From the NCBI RefSeq assembly GCF_036409155.1, contig NZ_JAZGLW010000001.1, positions 1,550,001 to 1,614,000 of the forward strand: 64,000 nucleotides of DNA, in the 5' to 3' direction. Position 1 is the first letter of the stretch, and the number at the start of each line of letters is the position of its first letter. Below the pieces are notes generated by a model. It was not told where the DNA came from. It saw nothing but the letters and a program-made list of their open reading frames with translations, and made no database searches. This document shows positions 38,354 through 47,230 of this stretch, in pieces. This DNA is from Mycobacterium sp. 050128. GTDB taxonomy: Bacteria > Actinomycetota > Actinomycetes > Mycobacteriales > Mycobacteriaceae. The translations under genes and the position numbers were made by a program.

Positions 38354-40303
38354 ATGCCATTGGCTGAGGGGGCGCAATTCGCCGGCTATACCGTGCTACG
38401 GCCGTTGGGCGTCGGCGGTATGGGCGAAGTGTATTTGGTGCGCCACCCGCGGCTGCCCCGTTTTGAAGCGTTGAAGATCCTGCGGGCCGACGTGTCGGCG
38501 GATCCCGACTTTCAGCAGCGGTTCAACCGTGAGGCCGAACTGGCCGGCAGCCTGTGGCATCCCAATATCGTCGGCGTCCACGATCGTGGTGAATTCGACG
38601 GCCAGTTGTGGATCGCGATGGACTATGTCAACGGGCCTGATATTCGCGCGTTGATGGATCAGCACCCGGGTGGGATGCCGGTGGGTGAGGTGGTGGCGGT
38701 GGTGACCGCGGTTGCCGCGGCGCTGGACCATGCCCATCACCGCGGTCTGCTGCACCGCGACGTCAAACCGGGCAACATCATGATCAGCCGGCCCGAGGAC
38801 GGCAGTCCGCCGCGAATTCTGTTGAGTGACTTCGGTATTGCGCGACCTGTTGAGGACACCACCGGCCTGACGGTGACCAACGCGACGGTGGGGACCGTTG
38901 ATTACAGCGCTCCCGAGCAGCTGCTGGGCCACCCCATCGATGGCCGCGCCGACCAGTACGCGCTGGCGGCGACGGCCTATTTCTTGTTGACCGGCGCGAA
39001 GCTGTTCACCGGTGCCAGCCCGGTCGCGGTCATCAGCGCGCACCTGACGGCGCCGCCGCCACTGCCCGGTGCGCGGCGTCCCGATTTGGCCGCCGCCGAT
39101 CCGGCTTTCGCGCGGGCGCTGGCCAAGAACCCCGCCGAGCGGTTCGCCCGTTGCGGCGAATTCGCCGCGGCAATGGCCCGCCAGTCGCACCACGCCCCGC
39201 CCGCCGAGCCTCCTCGGCCGGCACCCGTTGCCCAGCCGACGCAGGCCCCGCCGATGCAACTCGCGCCACCCGCTTGGCCGGGGCCGCAGGCAGCTCCATC
39301 GCAGGGTCCGAAAAGGCGTGAACGGCGGCGAGGATGGCGCACCGCCGCTTTGATCACGGCCGGGGTCGCCGTCATCGGCGTCGTCGCCGCCATTGCGATC
39401 CCACGACTGATCGATCACGGGCCTCCCGCGCAGTCGGCGCCGCAACTGGCGGAAGGCGCCCGGCTGGCCGGACAGCACTACCTCGAGGCGCTGGCCCGCG
39501 GCGATGCCGCCGGCGCACTCGCATTGAGCGTAAACCCGCCGGCGACACCACAATTCGCGACAAGTGACGTATTACGTGCCCAGCTCGCGGCCGCGCCCAT
39601 CACCGACATCACCGCCACGGCGGCCCCGGTGCCCGCCGGCGACGACCCGCAGCAGGTGCAGCACCTGATGCTGTCCGCCCGATTCGGCCCGACGCTGTCA
39701 CAGGCCCGCATCGCCGTGCACCGCAAGGGCGACGAATGGAAGCTCGACAATGCGACCGTAGCCGTCGATATCGGAACGACGGGAAGCACTGACGCGTCGC
39801 TGAAAGCCGTTGCGCTGTGGGGTGTTCCGACCGACGGTGCGTCACCGGTCGCGGTCTTCCCCGGCGGCCTGTCGGTGTCGTCGAGCAACCGCTACGTCGA
39901 CATCGCGGCACAGACCCCACCGGTGCTGCTCGACGCACTCGGCGGCGCCACCGACCGTCCGACCATCAAGCCGGTGGCCACGCTCAACGATGCGGGGAAC
40001 CAGGCCGCCAAGGCGGCGTTCGACACGTGGACCCACAACTGCTACCACGGCGTCGAACCGACCGCCGATTGCGCGCGCTTGAGCCCCGACAACCCTACGA
40101 TCGCCACGGATGGCCCCGGCGATTTCAGCAAGGCCACCTTCAACTTCGACGCCAGCAGGATGGTGGTCGCGATCGGCGGCACCATCGTCTACCAGGGACA
40201 CGCGGCCGGCGTACCCGACTACACGGTGACGGAGAAACCCCTCGGCATCGTCGACCTAACTAAGGAACCCCCGGTATATGTGCGCACGGAAAAGCATGGA
40301 TAA
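38354..40303 (+). CDS. PknF-like receptor serine/threonine kinase (first of tandem pair)
   Basis: A 649-aa transmembrane kinase whose N-terminus [19 protein letters not shown] closely follows Mtb PknF. Kinase domain residues 10-275: glycine loop GVGGMGEVY, Lys41, catalytic HRDVKPGN (D136), DFG at 159-161, APEQL and DQYALAA. A Pro-rich linker leads to a transmembrane helix (about 331-350) and a roughly 300-residue exported sensor domain. That domain contains a DUF4878-like segment ([20 protein letters not shown]) and two cysteines (HNCYHG, DCARL). All catalytic residues are intact. The ligand is unknown. It lies 41 bases after pcnA and 41 bases before its paralogue. Confidence 0.9.
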   Translation: MPLAEGAQFAGYTVLRPLGVGGMGEVYLVRHPRLPRFEALKILRADVSADPDFQQRFNREAELAGSLWHPNIVGVHDRGEFDGQLWIAMDYVNGPDIRALMDQHPGGMPVGEVVAVVTAVAAALDHAHHRGLLHRDVKPGNIMISRPEDGSPPRILLSDFGIARPVEDTTGLTVTNATVGTVDYSAPEQLLGHPIDGRADQYALAATAYFLLTGAKLFTGASPVAVISAHLTAPPPLPGARRPDLAAADPAFARALAKNPAERFARCGEFAAAMARQSHHAPPAEPPRPAPVAQPTQAPPMQLAPPAWPGPQAAPSQGPKRRERRRGWRTAALITAGVAVIGVVAAIAIPRLIDHGPPAQSAPQLAEGARLAGQHYLEALARGDAAGALALSVNPPATPQFATSDVLRAQLAAAPITDITATAAPVPAGDDPQQVQHLMLSARFGPTLSQARIAVHRKGDEWKLDNATVAVDIGTTGSTDASLKAVALWGVPTDGASPVAVFPGGLSVSSSNRYVDIAAQTPPVLLDALGGATDRPTIKPVATLNDAGNQAAKAAFDTWTHNCYHGVEPTADCARLSPDNPTIATDGPGDFSKATFNFDASRMVVAIGGTIVYQGHAAGVPDYTVTEKPLGIVDLTKEPPVYVRTEKHG

Positions 40304-40331
40304 ACACCGGTCGTCCGTCGCTCGGCGCGCC

Positions 40332-40337
40332 TAGGAT
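40332..40337 (+). promoter_or_regulatory. Putative -10 of the second PknF-like kinase (leaderless)
   Basis: TAGGAT ends 7 bases before the ATG at 40345, the start homologous to that of the first kinase. An in-frame ATG at 40336 lies inside the hexamer and is unlikely to be used. Confidence 0.5.
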
Positions 40338-40344
40338 GCAGCGC

Positions 40345-42423
40345 ATGCCGTTAAGTGAGGGGGCACAATTCGCGGGCTATACCGTGGTACGGCTGCTGGG
40401 GGCCGGCGGTATGGGTGAGGTGTATCTGGTGCGCCACCCGCGATTGCCGCGTTTTGAAGCGTTAAAGGTGTTGGGCGCCGAGGTGTCGGCGGATCCTGGC
40501 TACCAGCAACGGTTTAACCGTGAGGCCGAACTCGCGGCCGGGCTGTGGCACCCCCATATCGTGGGCGTGCAGGACCGCGGCGAGTTCGAGGGCCGGCTGT
40601 GGATCGCCATGGACTACGTCGACGGGGCCGACCTCGAGGCGCTGATGGACCAGCAATACCCGGGTCGGATGCCGGCCGAGGAAGTGCTGGCGATCGTGAC
40701 TGCGGTCGGCGCGGCGTTGGACCATGCGCATCACCGCGGTCTGCTGCACCGCGATATCAAGCCGGGCAACATCATGATCAGCCGGCCGGACGACAGCAGC
40801 CCGCCGCGAATTCTGTTGTGTGACTTCGGTATCGCTCGTCCCGTCGACGACACCACGGGTCTGACGGTGACCAATATGACGGTGGGGACCGTGCCGTATT
40901 GCGCTCCCGAGCAACTGTCGGGTCAGGCCCTGGATGGTCGCGCCGACCAGTATGCGCTCGCCGCCACCGCTTACTACCTGCTCACCGGCGCCAAATTGTT
41001 TCCGCACGTCAATCCGGTGGCGGTGATCAACGCTCACCTGACGCTGCCCGCGCCGCTACTCGGTGGGTTGCGTCCCGATTTGGCCAGCGCCAACGGGGTT
41101 TTCGCACGGGCACTGGCGAAAAGCCCCGCCGAGCGGTTCGACCGTTGCGGCGATTTCGCCGCCGCCCTGGCCGCACACCTGCCGCCCGGCCACGCCGCGG
41201 CGCCCACCCCGCCGAGCCCGGTGCCGGCATCGGAAAAGACCGCGCCCGTCGACGCGGCAGCGACCGAGGTCACCCGTCCGATCTCGCCACCGCGCCCTCA
41301 GTACCCGCCGCCCACCCTGGGCGGCTATCCGGCCCCACCCATGCCACCGCAGCCTTCGTGGGGCCCGCCGTTCAATGCCGGACCCGCGCCGCCGCGGCGC
41401 CGGAAACGCACTGTGACGCTAGTCCTTTCGGTGCTGGCCGTGCTGGCCGTGGTAGCAGGAGTGGGGATCTTCGCGGCCAGCAGGATCATCGCGGGCGACG
41501 CCACGAAACGCGCCGATCAGGACCGCGAAGCCGCCCGGTTGGCCGGGCAGCACTACCTGGAGGCGCTGGCGGTCGGCGATGCCCGCACTGCACAGTCGCT
41601 GGCAGGAGATCAGCCGGCCACACCGCAGTTGTTGACGGACAAGGTGCTGCGCGCACAACTGGCCACCACCCCAATCGCCGACATCAAGGTCACCACCGAT
41701 CCGGCCCCGGACCCGGGCGCTCCATCCGACGCCCAGCGGTTGGTCCTGGCCGCGAAATTCGGCGTCACGCCCACCCAGGTCGTGATCTGGGCGCATAAGA
41801 AAGATGGTCAGTGGAAGCTCGATACCACCACCGCCGCGCTAGCTGTGGAGAGTCCACCCGATGCGGTCGAAGCGATGAAAACCGTTGCCGTGTATGGCGT
41901 GGGCACGAACGGCTCCAATCCCATCACGGTATTTCCGGGCGTCGTTCAGGTCGGATCGACCAATCGGTACATCGATATCACCGCACCGCCGGAACGAGTA
42001 CTGCTCGAGGCGCTCACCGCACCGGCGGCCAACCGGCCGGTCATCCACCCGACCGTCGCACTCAATGATGCCGGGCGCCAGGCTGCCATGGCCGCCGTGG
42101 ATGCCCAGCTCCGCATCTGTTTCAAAAGCGGCCCCAAGCCGCCGGAGTGCTGTCCCAAAGATGGCTGCAAGCCCCAACCTGCCCCGCCTCCTGGAGTCGA
42201 GCCGGACAGCGAGACACTCCAGGACCTTGAGAACACGCAAGGCATGACCTACGACTTGGACCCCAATGCCATGACGGTTCATGTCTCGGGAGTCTTCAAC
42301 TACCGGGCGCAGGTGATTCAGTACGGCAAACCGACGATTTTCCGGGACACCGTCACCGTGCAGGACAGCCACGTCGACCTGACCAAAGACCCACCGGTCT
42401 GGTTTCGCAACCCAGGGAGCTGA
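40345..42423 (+). CDS. PknF-like receptor serine/threonine kinase (second of tandem pair)
   Basis: A 692-aa paralogue of the preceding gene ([19 protein letters not shown]). Lys41, HRDIKPGN (D137), DFG from 160, APEQL and DQYALAA are all present. The linker is longer and very Pro-rich, the transmembrane helix is at about 357-377 and the exported domain has the same [20 protein letters not shown] start. It ends differently, with a cysteine-rich insert (Cys592, Cys602, Cys603, Cys608) followed by a Pro stretch. The kinase halves are much more alike than the sensor halves, indicating duplication and divergence of ligand range. Confidence 0.9.
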   Translation: MPLSEGAQFAGYTVVRLLGAGGMGEVYLVRHPRLPRFEALKVLGAEVSADPGYQQRFNREAELAAGLWHPHIVGVQDRGEFEGRLWIAMDYVDGADLEALMDQQYPGRMPAEEVLAIVTAVGAALDHAHHRGLLHRDIKPGNIMISRPDDSSPPRILLCDFGIARPVDDTTGLTVTNMTVGTVPYCAPEQLSGQALDGRADQYALAATAYYLLTGAKLFPHVNPVAVINAHLTLPAPLLGGLRPDLASANGVFARALAKSPAERFDRCGDFAAALAAHLPPGHAAAPTPPSPVPASEKTAPVDAAATEVTRPISPPRPQYPPPTLGGYPAPPMPPQPSWGPPFNAGPAPPRRRKRTVTLVLSVLAVLAVVAGVGIFAASRIIAGDATKRADQDREAARLAGQHYLEALAVGDARTAQSLAGDQPATPQLLTDKVLRAQLATTPIADIKVTTDPAPDPGAPSDAQRLVLAAKFGVTPTQVVIWAHKKDGQWKLDTTTAALAVESPPDAVEAMKTVAVYGVGTNGSNPITVFPGVVQVGSTNRYIDITAPPERVLLEALTAPAANRPVIHPTVALNDAGRQAAMAAVDAQLRICFKSGPKPPECCPKDGCKPQPAPPPGVEPDSETLQDLENTQGMTYDLDPNAMTVHVSGVFNYRAQVIQYGKPTIFRDTVTVQDSHVDLTKDPPVWFRNPGS

Positions 42424-42467
42424 CCCAGTCTCGGAACCACCCACGGTCGACGCGCGTCGGAACGGTC

Positions 42468-42974
42468 ATGGACTACTGCCTGGCAGGCGATAACGGCGCG
42501 GCGATGTGGCACGGCCAACCCGACCTCGACCTCGATCACGACGGCCGCCTCGAATCAATCGCACTGGACTTCGACCATGACGGCATGCGCGACGACGCGT
42601 TGGCGGACCTCGACGGCGATGGATTGGTCGATCACGCGGTGCTCGACCTCGACAATGACGGCACGCCCGAGGCGTACTTCACCGATGACGGATCGGGAAC
42701 CTGGGCGGTGGCGATGGACCGGGCCGGGGGATTGCGCTGGTACGGGCTCGACGGCGTGGAACACACCGGCGGGCCGCTGGTCGACTTCGACGGGCTCGGG
42801 CGCCCGGACGATCGGCTGCTGGACGTCGACGGCAATGGGGTGGCCGACCGGGTGCTGTGCACCGGCGAGACCGGCGTGACCGGTTATGTGGATACCGACG
42901 GCGACGGACGGTGGGATGTCCGGTTATCCGATACCGACGGTGACGGGTCGGCAGACGGCGCGGCCCGCCTTTGA
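42468..42974 (+). CDS. Aspartate-repeat protein (Rv3906c-like, dockerin/EF-hand-like motifs)
   Basis: A 168-aa acidic protein with about eight DxDxDG-like units (DLDHDG, DFDHDG, DLDGDG, DLDNDG, DVDGNG, two DTDGDG), the pattern of calcium-binding thrombospondin-3 or dockerin loops. It begins MDYCLAGDNGAAMWHG and resembles Mtb Rv3906c, which also neighbours pcnA. No signal peptide is visible, so export, if any, would need another route; proximity to ESX genes makes type VII export worth considering. The function is unknown. Confidence 0.82.
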   Translation: MDYCLAGDNGAAMWHGQPDLDLDHDGRLESIALDFDHDGMRDDALADLDGDGLVDHAVLDLDNDGTPEAYFTDDGSGTWAVAMDRAGGLRWYGLDGVEHTGGPLVDFDGLGRPDDRLLDVDGNGVADRVLCTGETGVTGYVDTDGDGRWDVRLSDTDGDGSADGAARL

Positions 42975-43039
42975 CATGGTGTTTTACGGCTTTCGCGAAT
43001 GGGTAAATCAACGCCTGTGCAGCAGGCAAACCATCTGAA

Positions 43040-43067
43040 GTGACAGACCCCGATCCCTGTCTACACT
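43040..43067 (+). promoter_or_regulatory. Putative promoter of esxD-esxC
   Basis: A -35-like GTGACA (43040-43045), a 16-base spacer and a -10 TACACT (43062-43067) predict a start near 43074 and a leader of about 42 bases with GAGGGAG before the esxD ATG. It lies in the 141-base junction between the Rv3906c-like gene and esxD, so the shortened ESX locus has its own promoter. Confidence 0.55.
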
Positions 43068-43115
43068 CTTATCCATATCCGGTCGGGGAGGCCGAGGAAA
43101 TCGAGGGAGAAAAAA

Positions 43116-43439
43116 ATGCCGAGTTCAACCGTTGTCACACCGGAACTGCTGCGCGCTTCACAGCAGAAGATCGAGTCGCGACTGCAAGAGGCAGCCGCCA
43201 TTGCCAATCAATACCTGAGCGGCCACGAGAACGTCGTCAGCGCCGCCGGGTGGACCGGCCAGGCCGGGACGACGTCGCTGAACACCGCCGGCCAAATCCA
43301 GCACGATCTGCAGCAGATCATGACCGGCGGCAACCGGTTGGCGCACGGCCTCGGCAAGACGGCCACGCTGATGGAACACCACGAAGCCGATTCGGCCCAC
43401 AACCTCAATGGTGTGTTCGGCGGAGTCCAGTCCACCTAA
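43116..43439 (+). CDS. esxD: WXG100 protein EsxD
   Basis: A 107-aa ESAT-6-like helical hairpin protein, the same length as Mtb EsxD (Rv3891c). It has the WTG turn (SAAGWTGQAG) between two helices, plus the EsxD-like HENVV, LQQIMTGGNRLAHGL and MEHHEADS stretches. It is expected to pair with EsxC as a heterodimeric type VII substrate. Shine-Dalgarno GAGGGAG precedes the ATG. The ESX-2 genes that precede esxD in Mtb (eccB2, eccC2, PE36, PPE69) are absent. Confidence 0.93.
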   Translation: MPSSTVVTPELLRASQQKIESRLQEAAAIANQYLSGHENVVSAAGWTGQAGTTSLNTAGQIQHDLQQIMTGGNRLAHGLGKTATLMEHHEADSAHNLNGVFGGVQST

Positions 43440-43482
43440 GTCGGCAACCCCAAAAGCCTAACTACCGTAAGGAATAACAAAA

Positions 43483-43779
43483 ATGTCAGACCAGATCACC
43501 TACAACCACGCCGTCGTCAGCGGCCTCACCGGTGACATCGCAACCCAAGCCGCGCAATTGATGGAAATTCACGACGACGTGCTGCACATCACCCAGTCGC
43601 TGGCCGAGTTCTTCCAGGGCCAGGGCGCCACGTCGTTCTTCGACGCGCAACAGCAGATGCTGCACGGGTTGCAGGACATGATTCAAACCGTCAGCCTGCA
43701 CGGGCACACGGTGGGCAATGTGCACGAGGCCGCCATAAACGCTGACAGTTTGACGGCCGGTTTCTTCAACCAGGCGTAG
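43483..43779 (+). CDS. esxC: WXG100-superfamily protein EsxC
   Basis: A 98-aa partner of EsxD, similar to Mtb EsxC (Rv3890c): MSDQITYNHAVVSGL, then FFQGQGATSFFDAQQQMLHG and IQTVSLHGHT. The Trp of the WXG turn is replaced by FQGQG, as in other EsxC proteins, so the recognisable WXG lies in EsxD. AAGGAA precedes the ATG. A strong hairpin follows the stop. Confidence 0.93.
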   Translation: MSDQITYNHAVVSGLTGDIATQAAQLMEIHDDVLHITQSLAEFFQGQGATSFFDAQQQMLHGLQDMIQTVSLHGHTVGNVHEAAINADSLTAGFFNQA

Positions 43780-43789
43780 TCCCGGCTTG

Positions 43790-43817
43790 GCGGGGCGCAC
43801 GTAAGCGTGCGCCCCGC
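43790..43817. terminator. GC-rich hairpin after esxC (attenuator or mRNA-end hairpin)
   Basis: A perfect 12-bp stem (GCGGGGCGCACG and its complement) with a 4-base loop TAAG, starting 10 bases after the esxC stop and 22 bases before espG2. There is no T-tract, so partial termination or 3'-end stabilisation is more likely than full termination. It could keep EsxDC levels above those of the downstream machinery. Confidence 0.65.
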
Positions 43818-43838
43818 ACTTGGCTCTAAGGGAAGACC

Positions 43839-44672
43839 GTGCTGACCACCTCTCTAGACGGCCTCTGGGTCCTACAAGTACTCACCGGCATCGAGGTCCT
43901 GGCTCCCGAGATGGGGCTGCGACCGCATCTGCCCCGCGTCGAGCCCAAACACCAGGCGCTGGCACACCCGGTGACCGCGGAGCTGCGCGCCGCCGGGGCG
44001 ATCGACGAAACCGACTCCGTCGACGGTGCGATCGTCGAATGGCTGACCGTGCTGTCGCGCCGCGACATCGGATTGCTGGTGCACTTCCGCCTGGCCGACG
44101 ACGGCGAACCGGCGCGCGCATTGCTCGCCAGGTTCGCACACTGGTGGGTCGCCATCGAGCGATCCGGAGACCTGGTCCGGATCAGCGGGGCGGGCATCGC
44201 GAACAACGAGGGCACCGCCAGCGCGGCGCTCAACACACAAATCGAAAGACTATGCGGCGCAAATGATCCTGCGCCGCTGCGTCCGGTCACGCTGGACGCG
44301 GATGCGATGCGCGCCACCGCCACCGACGAGCGATCGCTGCACGAGTTCCTGGGCAGTCAAGGCCTCGATGCCGATCAGGTGCACATGCTGAAACTGGCCA
44401 CCGATCCCAGCCGCTCGGCCCAGGCCTCGATCGTCGCCCTGCAGTCCGGGGTGGAAACCGGCCTGGCGACCCGGACCCACTTCGAACCGGGCGCAGTGAC
44501 GATCATCGATACGACGGAAGGACGTGTCGTCGCCGAACAGGTTTCGTCCGGGGGCAAGAACTGGATGATCATCGCGCCGGGGACCAAGAACAACATCGGT
44601 ACCGCGATCAACCATATGGTGCGGCGGCTTCCGGCCAACGAAGAATGGCATTCGTACCGAAAAGTCGTGTAG
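43839..44672 (+). CDS. espG2: EspG-family type VII secretion chaperone (EspG2)
   Basis: A 277-aa cytosolic protein similar to Mtb EspG2 (Rv3889c). Marks are the N-terminal LTTSLDGLWVLQVLTGIE, REWL-like VEWLTVLSRRDIGLLV, RLCGANDPAPLRPVTLDADA and the C-terminus RRLPANEEWHSYRKVV. EspG proteins bind the tip of PPE proteins in PE-PPE pairs and guide them to their own ESX system. No PE or PPE gene is present in this window, so its client must be elsewhere or lost. The start is GTG. Confidence 0.93.
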   Translation: MLTTSLDGLWVLQVLTGIEVLAPEMGLRPHLPRVEPKHQALAHPVTAELRAAGAIDETDSVDGAIVEWLTVLSRRDIGLLVHFRLADDGEPARALLARFAHWWVAIERSGDLVRISGAGIANNEGTASAALNTQIERLCGANDPAPLRPVTLDADAMRATATDERSLHEFLGSQGLDADQVHMLKLATDPSRSAQASIVALQSGVETGLATRTHFEPGAVTIIDTTEGRVVAEQVSSGGKNWMIIAPGTKNNIGTAINHMVRRLPANEEWHSYRKVV

Positions 44673-44694
44673 TCGAAAGGCAGTGCGAAAATGA

Positions 44695-44700
44695 TAGCAT
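44695..44700 (+). promoter_or_regulatory. Putative -10 of the espI-like gene (leaderless)
   Basis: TAGCAT ends 7 bases before the GTG at 44708, in the short gap after espG2, suggesting an internal promoter for the machinery half of the locus. Confidence 0.45.
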
Positions 44701-44707
44701 CGGCATC

Positions 44708-45736
44708 GTGACGAATCCGTGGACGGGCTCATCCAATTCACCGGAACAGGGCGGACCGACGCGGCGAGAAGCGCCCGCCCCGCAGTACCAAAATCAAGAT
44801 TCGGTGTCCGGAACATTACGCATTTCCGATATGGTCGCCCCGCGCAAAATTCCGCCCGGTGGAGGCTGGCGTAAATTCCTGTATCAGGTGTCGGGCCATG
44901 TCATCAACTTCGGCGAATCGCCGTCCGAAAGACACTATCGCGAGCTGCAGGAGCGCATCCGTCGTCACATCCGCAAGCAGTACGTGGTGGGGGTCGTCTC
45001 GGGAAAGGGTGGCGTCGGTAAGACCACGATGACCGCCTGCATCGGTGCGGTGTTCCGCGAATGCCGGCCCGAAAATGTCGTCGCGATCGACGCGGCCCCC
45101 GGCTTTGGCACGCTGGCGGGGCGGATCGATGAATCTCCGCCGGGCGACTACGCGGCGGTCCTCAACGACACCGACGTGCAGGGCTACGCCGATATCCGAG
45201 AACACTTGGGGCAGAACAGTCTTGGGCTCGACGTGCTGGCCGGCAACCGCGCGTCCGATCAGCCGCGGCCGTTAGTGGCCTCGATGTTCTCCGGAGTGCT
45301 GTCGCGGCTGCGCCGCACCCACACCGTGATCGTGGTGGACACCTCCGACGACCTCGAGCACCCCGTGATGAAAGCGGTGCTCGACGCGTGCGACACCCTG
45401 GTGTTCGTGTCCGGTCTCACCGCCGACACCTCGTTGCCGGTGACCCGTGCGATCGACCTGCTGCGCTCGATGGGTTACCACGAGCTGGTGTCGCGCAGCA
45501 TGGTCATCCTCAATGACAGTCGCGACAAATACGACGCGGAGGCGCGCACTTATCTCACCGAGCGTTTCGCTCAATCGGGCGCAACGGTCGAATTCATGCC
45601 GTACGACCCATTCCTCGCAAAAGGTGGGATCATTGACACCCGGCATGAACTGAAGAAGAAAACCCGCCTGCGCATATTCGAAATCACCGCGGCATTGGCC
45701 GACAAATACATTCCAGATGCCGACAGGCCGCGTTAA
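44708..45736 (+). CDS. EspI-like P-loop ATPase of the ESX-2 locus (Rv3888c-like)
   Basis: A 342-aa MinD/ParA-like ATPase. A short Pro/Gln-rich N-terminus (about 60 aa) precedes the domain with Walker A SGKGGVGKTT (residues 98-107, Lys105), VAIDAAPGFGTLAGR, VVDTSDDLEHPVMKAV and VILNDSRDKYD. It corresponds to Mtb Rv3888c. EspI of ESX-1 is thought to limit secretion when ATP is low; whether this paralogue does is not known. GTG at 44708 is chosen because MTNPW matches homologues. It abuts eccD2. Confidence 0.88.
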   Translation: MTNPWTGSSNSPEQGGPTRREAPAPQYQNQDSVSGTLRISDMVAPRKIPPGGGWRKFLYQVSGHVINFGESPSERHYRELQERIRRHIRKQYVVGVVSGKGGVGKTTMTACIGAVFRECRPENVVAIDAAPGFGTLAGRIDESPPGDYAAVLNDTDVQGYADIREHLGQNSLGLDVLAGNRASDQPRPLVASMFSGVLSRLRRTHTVIVVDTSDDLEHPVMKAVLDACDTLVFVSGLTADTSLPVTRAIDLLRSMGYHELVSRSMVILNDSRDKYDAEARTYLTERFAQSGATVEFMPYDPFLAKGGIIDTRHELKKKTRLRIFEITAALADKYIPDADRPR

Positions 45737-47230
45737 ATGACCCCGTACGTGGGTAAGGTCTCGTTTCCAGCCCGTTGTGCGGTCGCCGTCGTATGTGGAG
45801 AACATCTGGTTTCGCAGGTCTATCCGGCGTCGGTGCCGATCGAGGCCTTCATCGACAACGTCGTGGAGCTGGTCAACGAGGAACTCAAACGCCGGGGTTT
45901 CATCGGCCTCGAGTCCGGCATCGGCTACGAACTTCACAAGGCCAACGGGGTACGGCTGGACGTCACCAAGACGCTTGACGAACTCGGCGTAGAAGACGGT
46001 GCCACCCTCACCTTGGTCCCCGCGGTAGCGGGCGAATCGTTCGAGCCGCAGTATGAGTCGTTGTCGACGGGTTTGGCCCGGGTCGGCAAGGCCCTGTTCG
46101 AGCCGGTCACGCTCAAGACCGCCGCGCACACCGCGTTGGTGATCCTGGCGATGGTCTCCCTGACCCTGTTGGGACTGGCTGTGCGCCAACGCGTTTCCAC
46201 CGACTCGCTGATGCCCACCATCGTGACCGGGGCGGCCGGTCTGCTGATCGCCGGTGGCGCGACCACGGTATGGCGATGGTGGCCGGGCCGCACCGACATG
46301 GTCGACGGGCTCGGCTGGATCGCGTTGCCATTGCTCACGGCCAGCCTGGCGTCCGGCGCGCCGGGGCCCGTCGGGGCCGCGCACGCATTTATCGCCGCTC
46401 TGGCGGGCGCGATGCTGACCTGTGGAATCGCTTCTGCGACAGGGCGTCACGCGAATGTGGCGGCGACCGTGGTGACCGTACTGGGGCTCGGCGGCGCGGC
46501 CGCCGCGGCCCGGATGTGGTGGCCCGTGCCCGCGCAATGGCTGGGCATGTGCGCGCTTGTCGCCCTGCTCCTGCTGCTGACCATGGCCCCGACGATCGCG
46601 CTGTGGGTCGCGCGGATCCGGCCGCCCTATTTCGGCTCGATCACCGGGCGCGATCTGTTCCGGCGCAGCGCCGGCCTACCCGCTGACGCGGTGTCGCCCG
46701 TCGAGGAAGGCGCCGACGACGAAGCCAATTCCGACACCACGCCGCGCGGTGCCCAGATCGCGCTCGCGGCGGTCCATGCCAACAACGTGCTGACCGGAAT
46801 CTGCGTGGGAGCGGGGTTGACCCTGCCCGTCGCGGTGTGGGCCACCCTGATGCCGGGTCATGACCGCAGCCTGCCGGCCGCCGTTTTGGCCGGCCTGTTC
46901 GTGGTGATCTTCATCAGCCGGGGGCGGGCTTTCGCCGACAAACGACAGGCGATCGCGCTGGTCTGCGGTGCGGCCGCGGCGTTGTGCGTCGGCGTCGCGA
47001 AATTCGTTCTGCACGAGCCGACTTCGTCGGGCTACGGGTTGTTATGGGGTGCCCTGGTTCTGGCCGTCTTCGGCGGCGCCGGCCTGCTGTCCGCCCTACT
47101 CGTGCCGATCACCCGGTTCACCCCGCTGGTGCGGATGACCGCCGAATGGGTGGAGATCGCAGCGATCATCGCGGCCCTGCCGCTGGCCGCATGGATCGGC
47201 GGATTGTTCACCTGGGTGCGCATGCGATGA
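45737..47230 (+). CDS. eccD2: ESX-2 type VII membrane component EccD
   Basis: A 497-aa protein with a cytosolic ubiquitin-like N-terminus (about 1-95: ARCAVAVVCGEHLVSQVYPA, DGATLTLVPA) and about eleven transmembrane helices from near residue 130 (THTALVILAMVSLTLLGLAV-type stretches). EccD forms the large membrane vestibule of the ESX pore around EccB, EccC and EccE. It starts on the base after the espI-like stop and overlaps mycP2 by 4 bases (ATGA). Confidence 0.94.
   Translation: MTPYVGKVSFPARCAVAVVCGEHLVSQVYPASVPIEAFIDNVVELVNEELKRRGFIGLESGIGYELHKANGVRLDVTKTLDELGVEDGATLTLVPAVAGESFEPQYESLSTGLARVGKALFEPVTLKTAAHTALVILAMVSLTLLGLAVRQRVSTDSLMPTIVTGAAGLLIAGGATTVWRWWPGRTDMVDGLGWIALPLLTASLASGAPGPVGAAHAFIAALAGAMLTCGIASATGRHANVAATVVTVLGLGGAAAAARMWWPVPAQWLGMCALVALLLLLTMAPTIALWVARIRPPYFGSITGRDLFRRSAGLPADAVSPVEEGADDEANSDTTPRGAQIALAAVHANNVLTGICVGAGLTLPVAVWATLMPGHDRSLPAAVLAGLFVVIFISRGRAFADKRQAIALVCGAAAALCVGVAKFVLHEPTSSGYGLLWGALVLAVFGGAGLLSALLVPITRFTPLVRMTAEWVEIAAIIAALPLAAWIGGLFTWVRMR

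Noticed and set aside
43116..43779. Assignment of the Esx pair as EsxF/EsxE, the Mtb neighbours of Rv3906c
   Set aside because: Sequence and lengths fit EsxD/EsxC (HENVV, TGGNRLA, MEGHEADS-like; MSDQITYN, FFDAQ-QML) and the following genes are espG2 and the Rv3888c-like gene.
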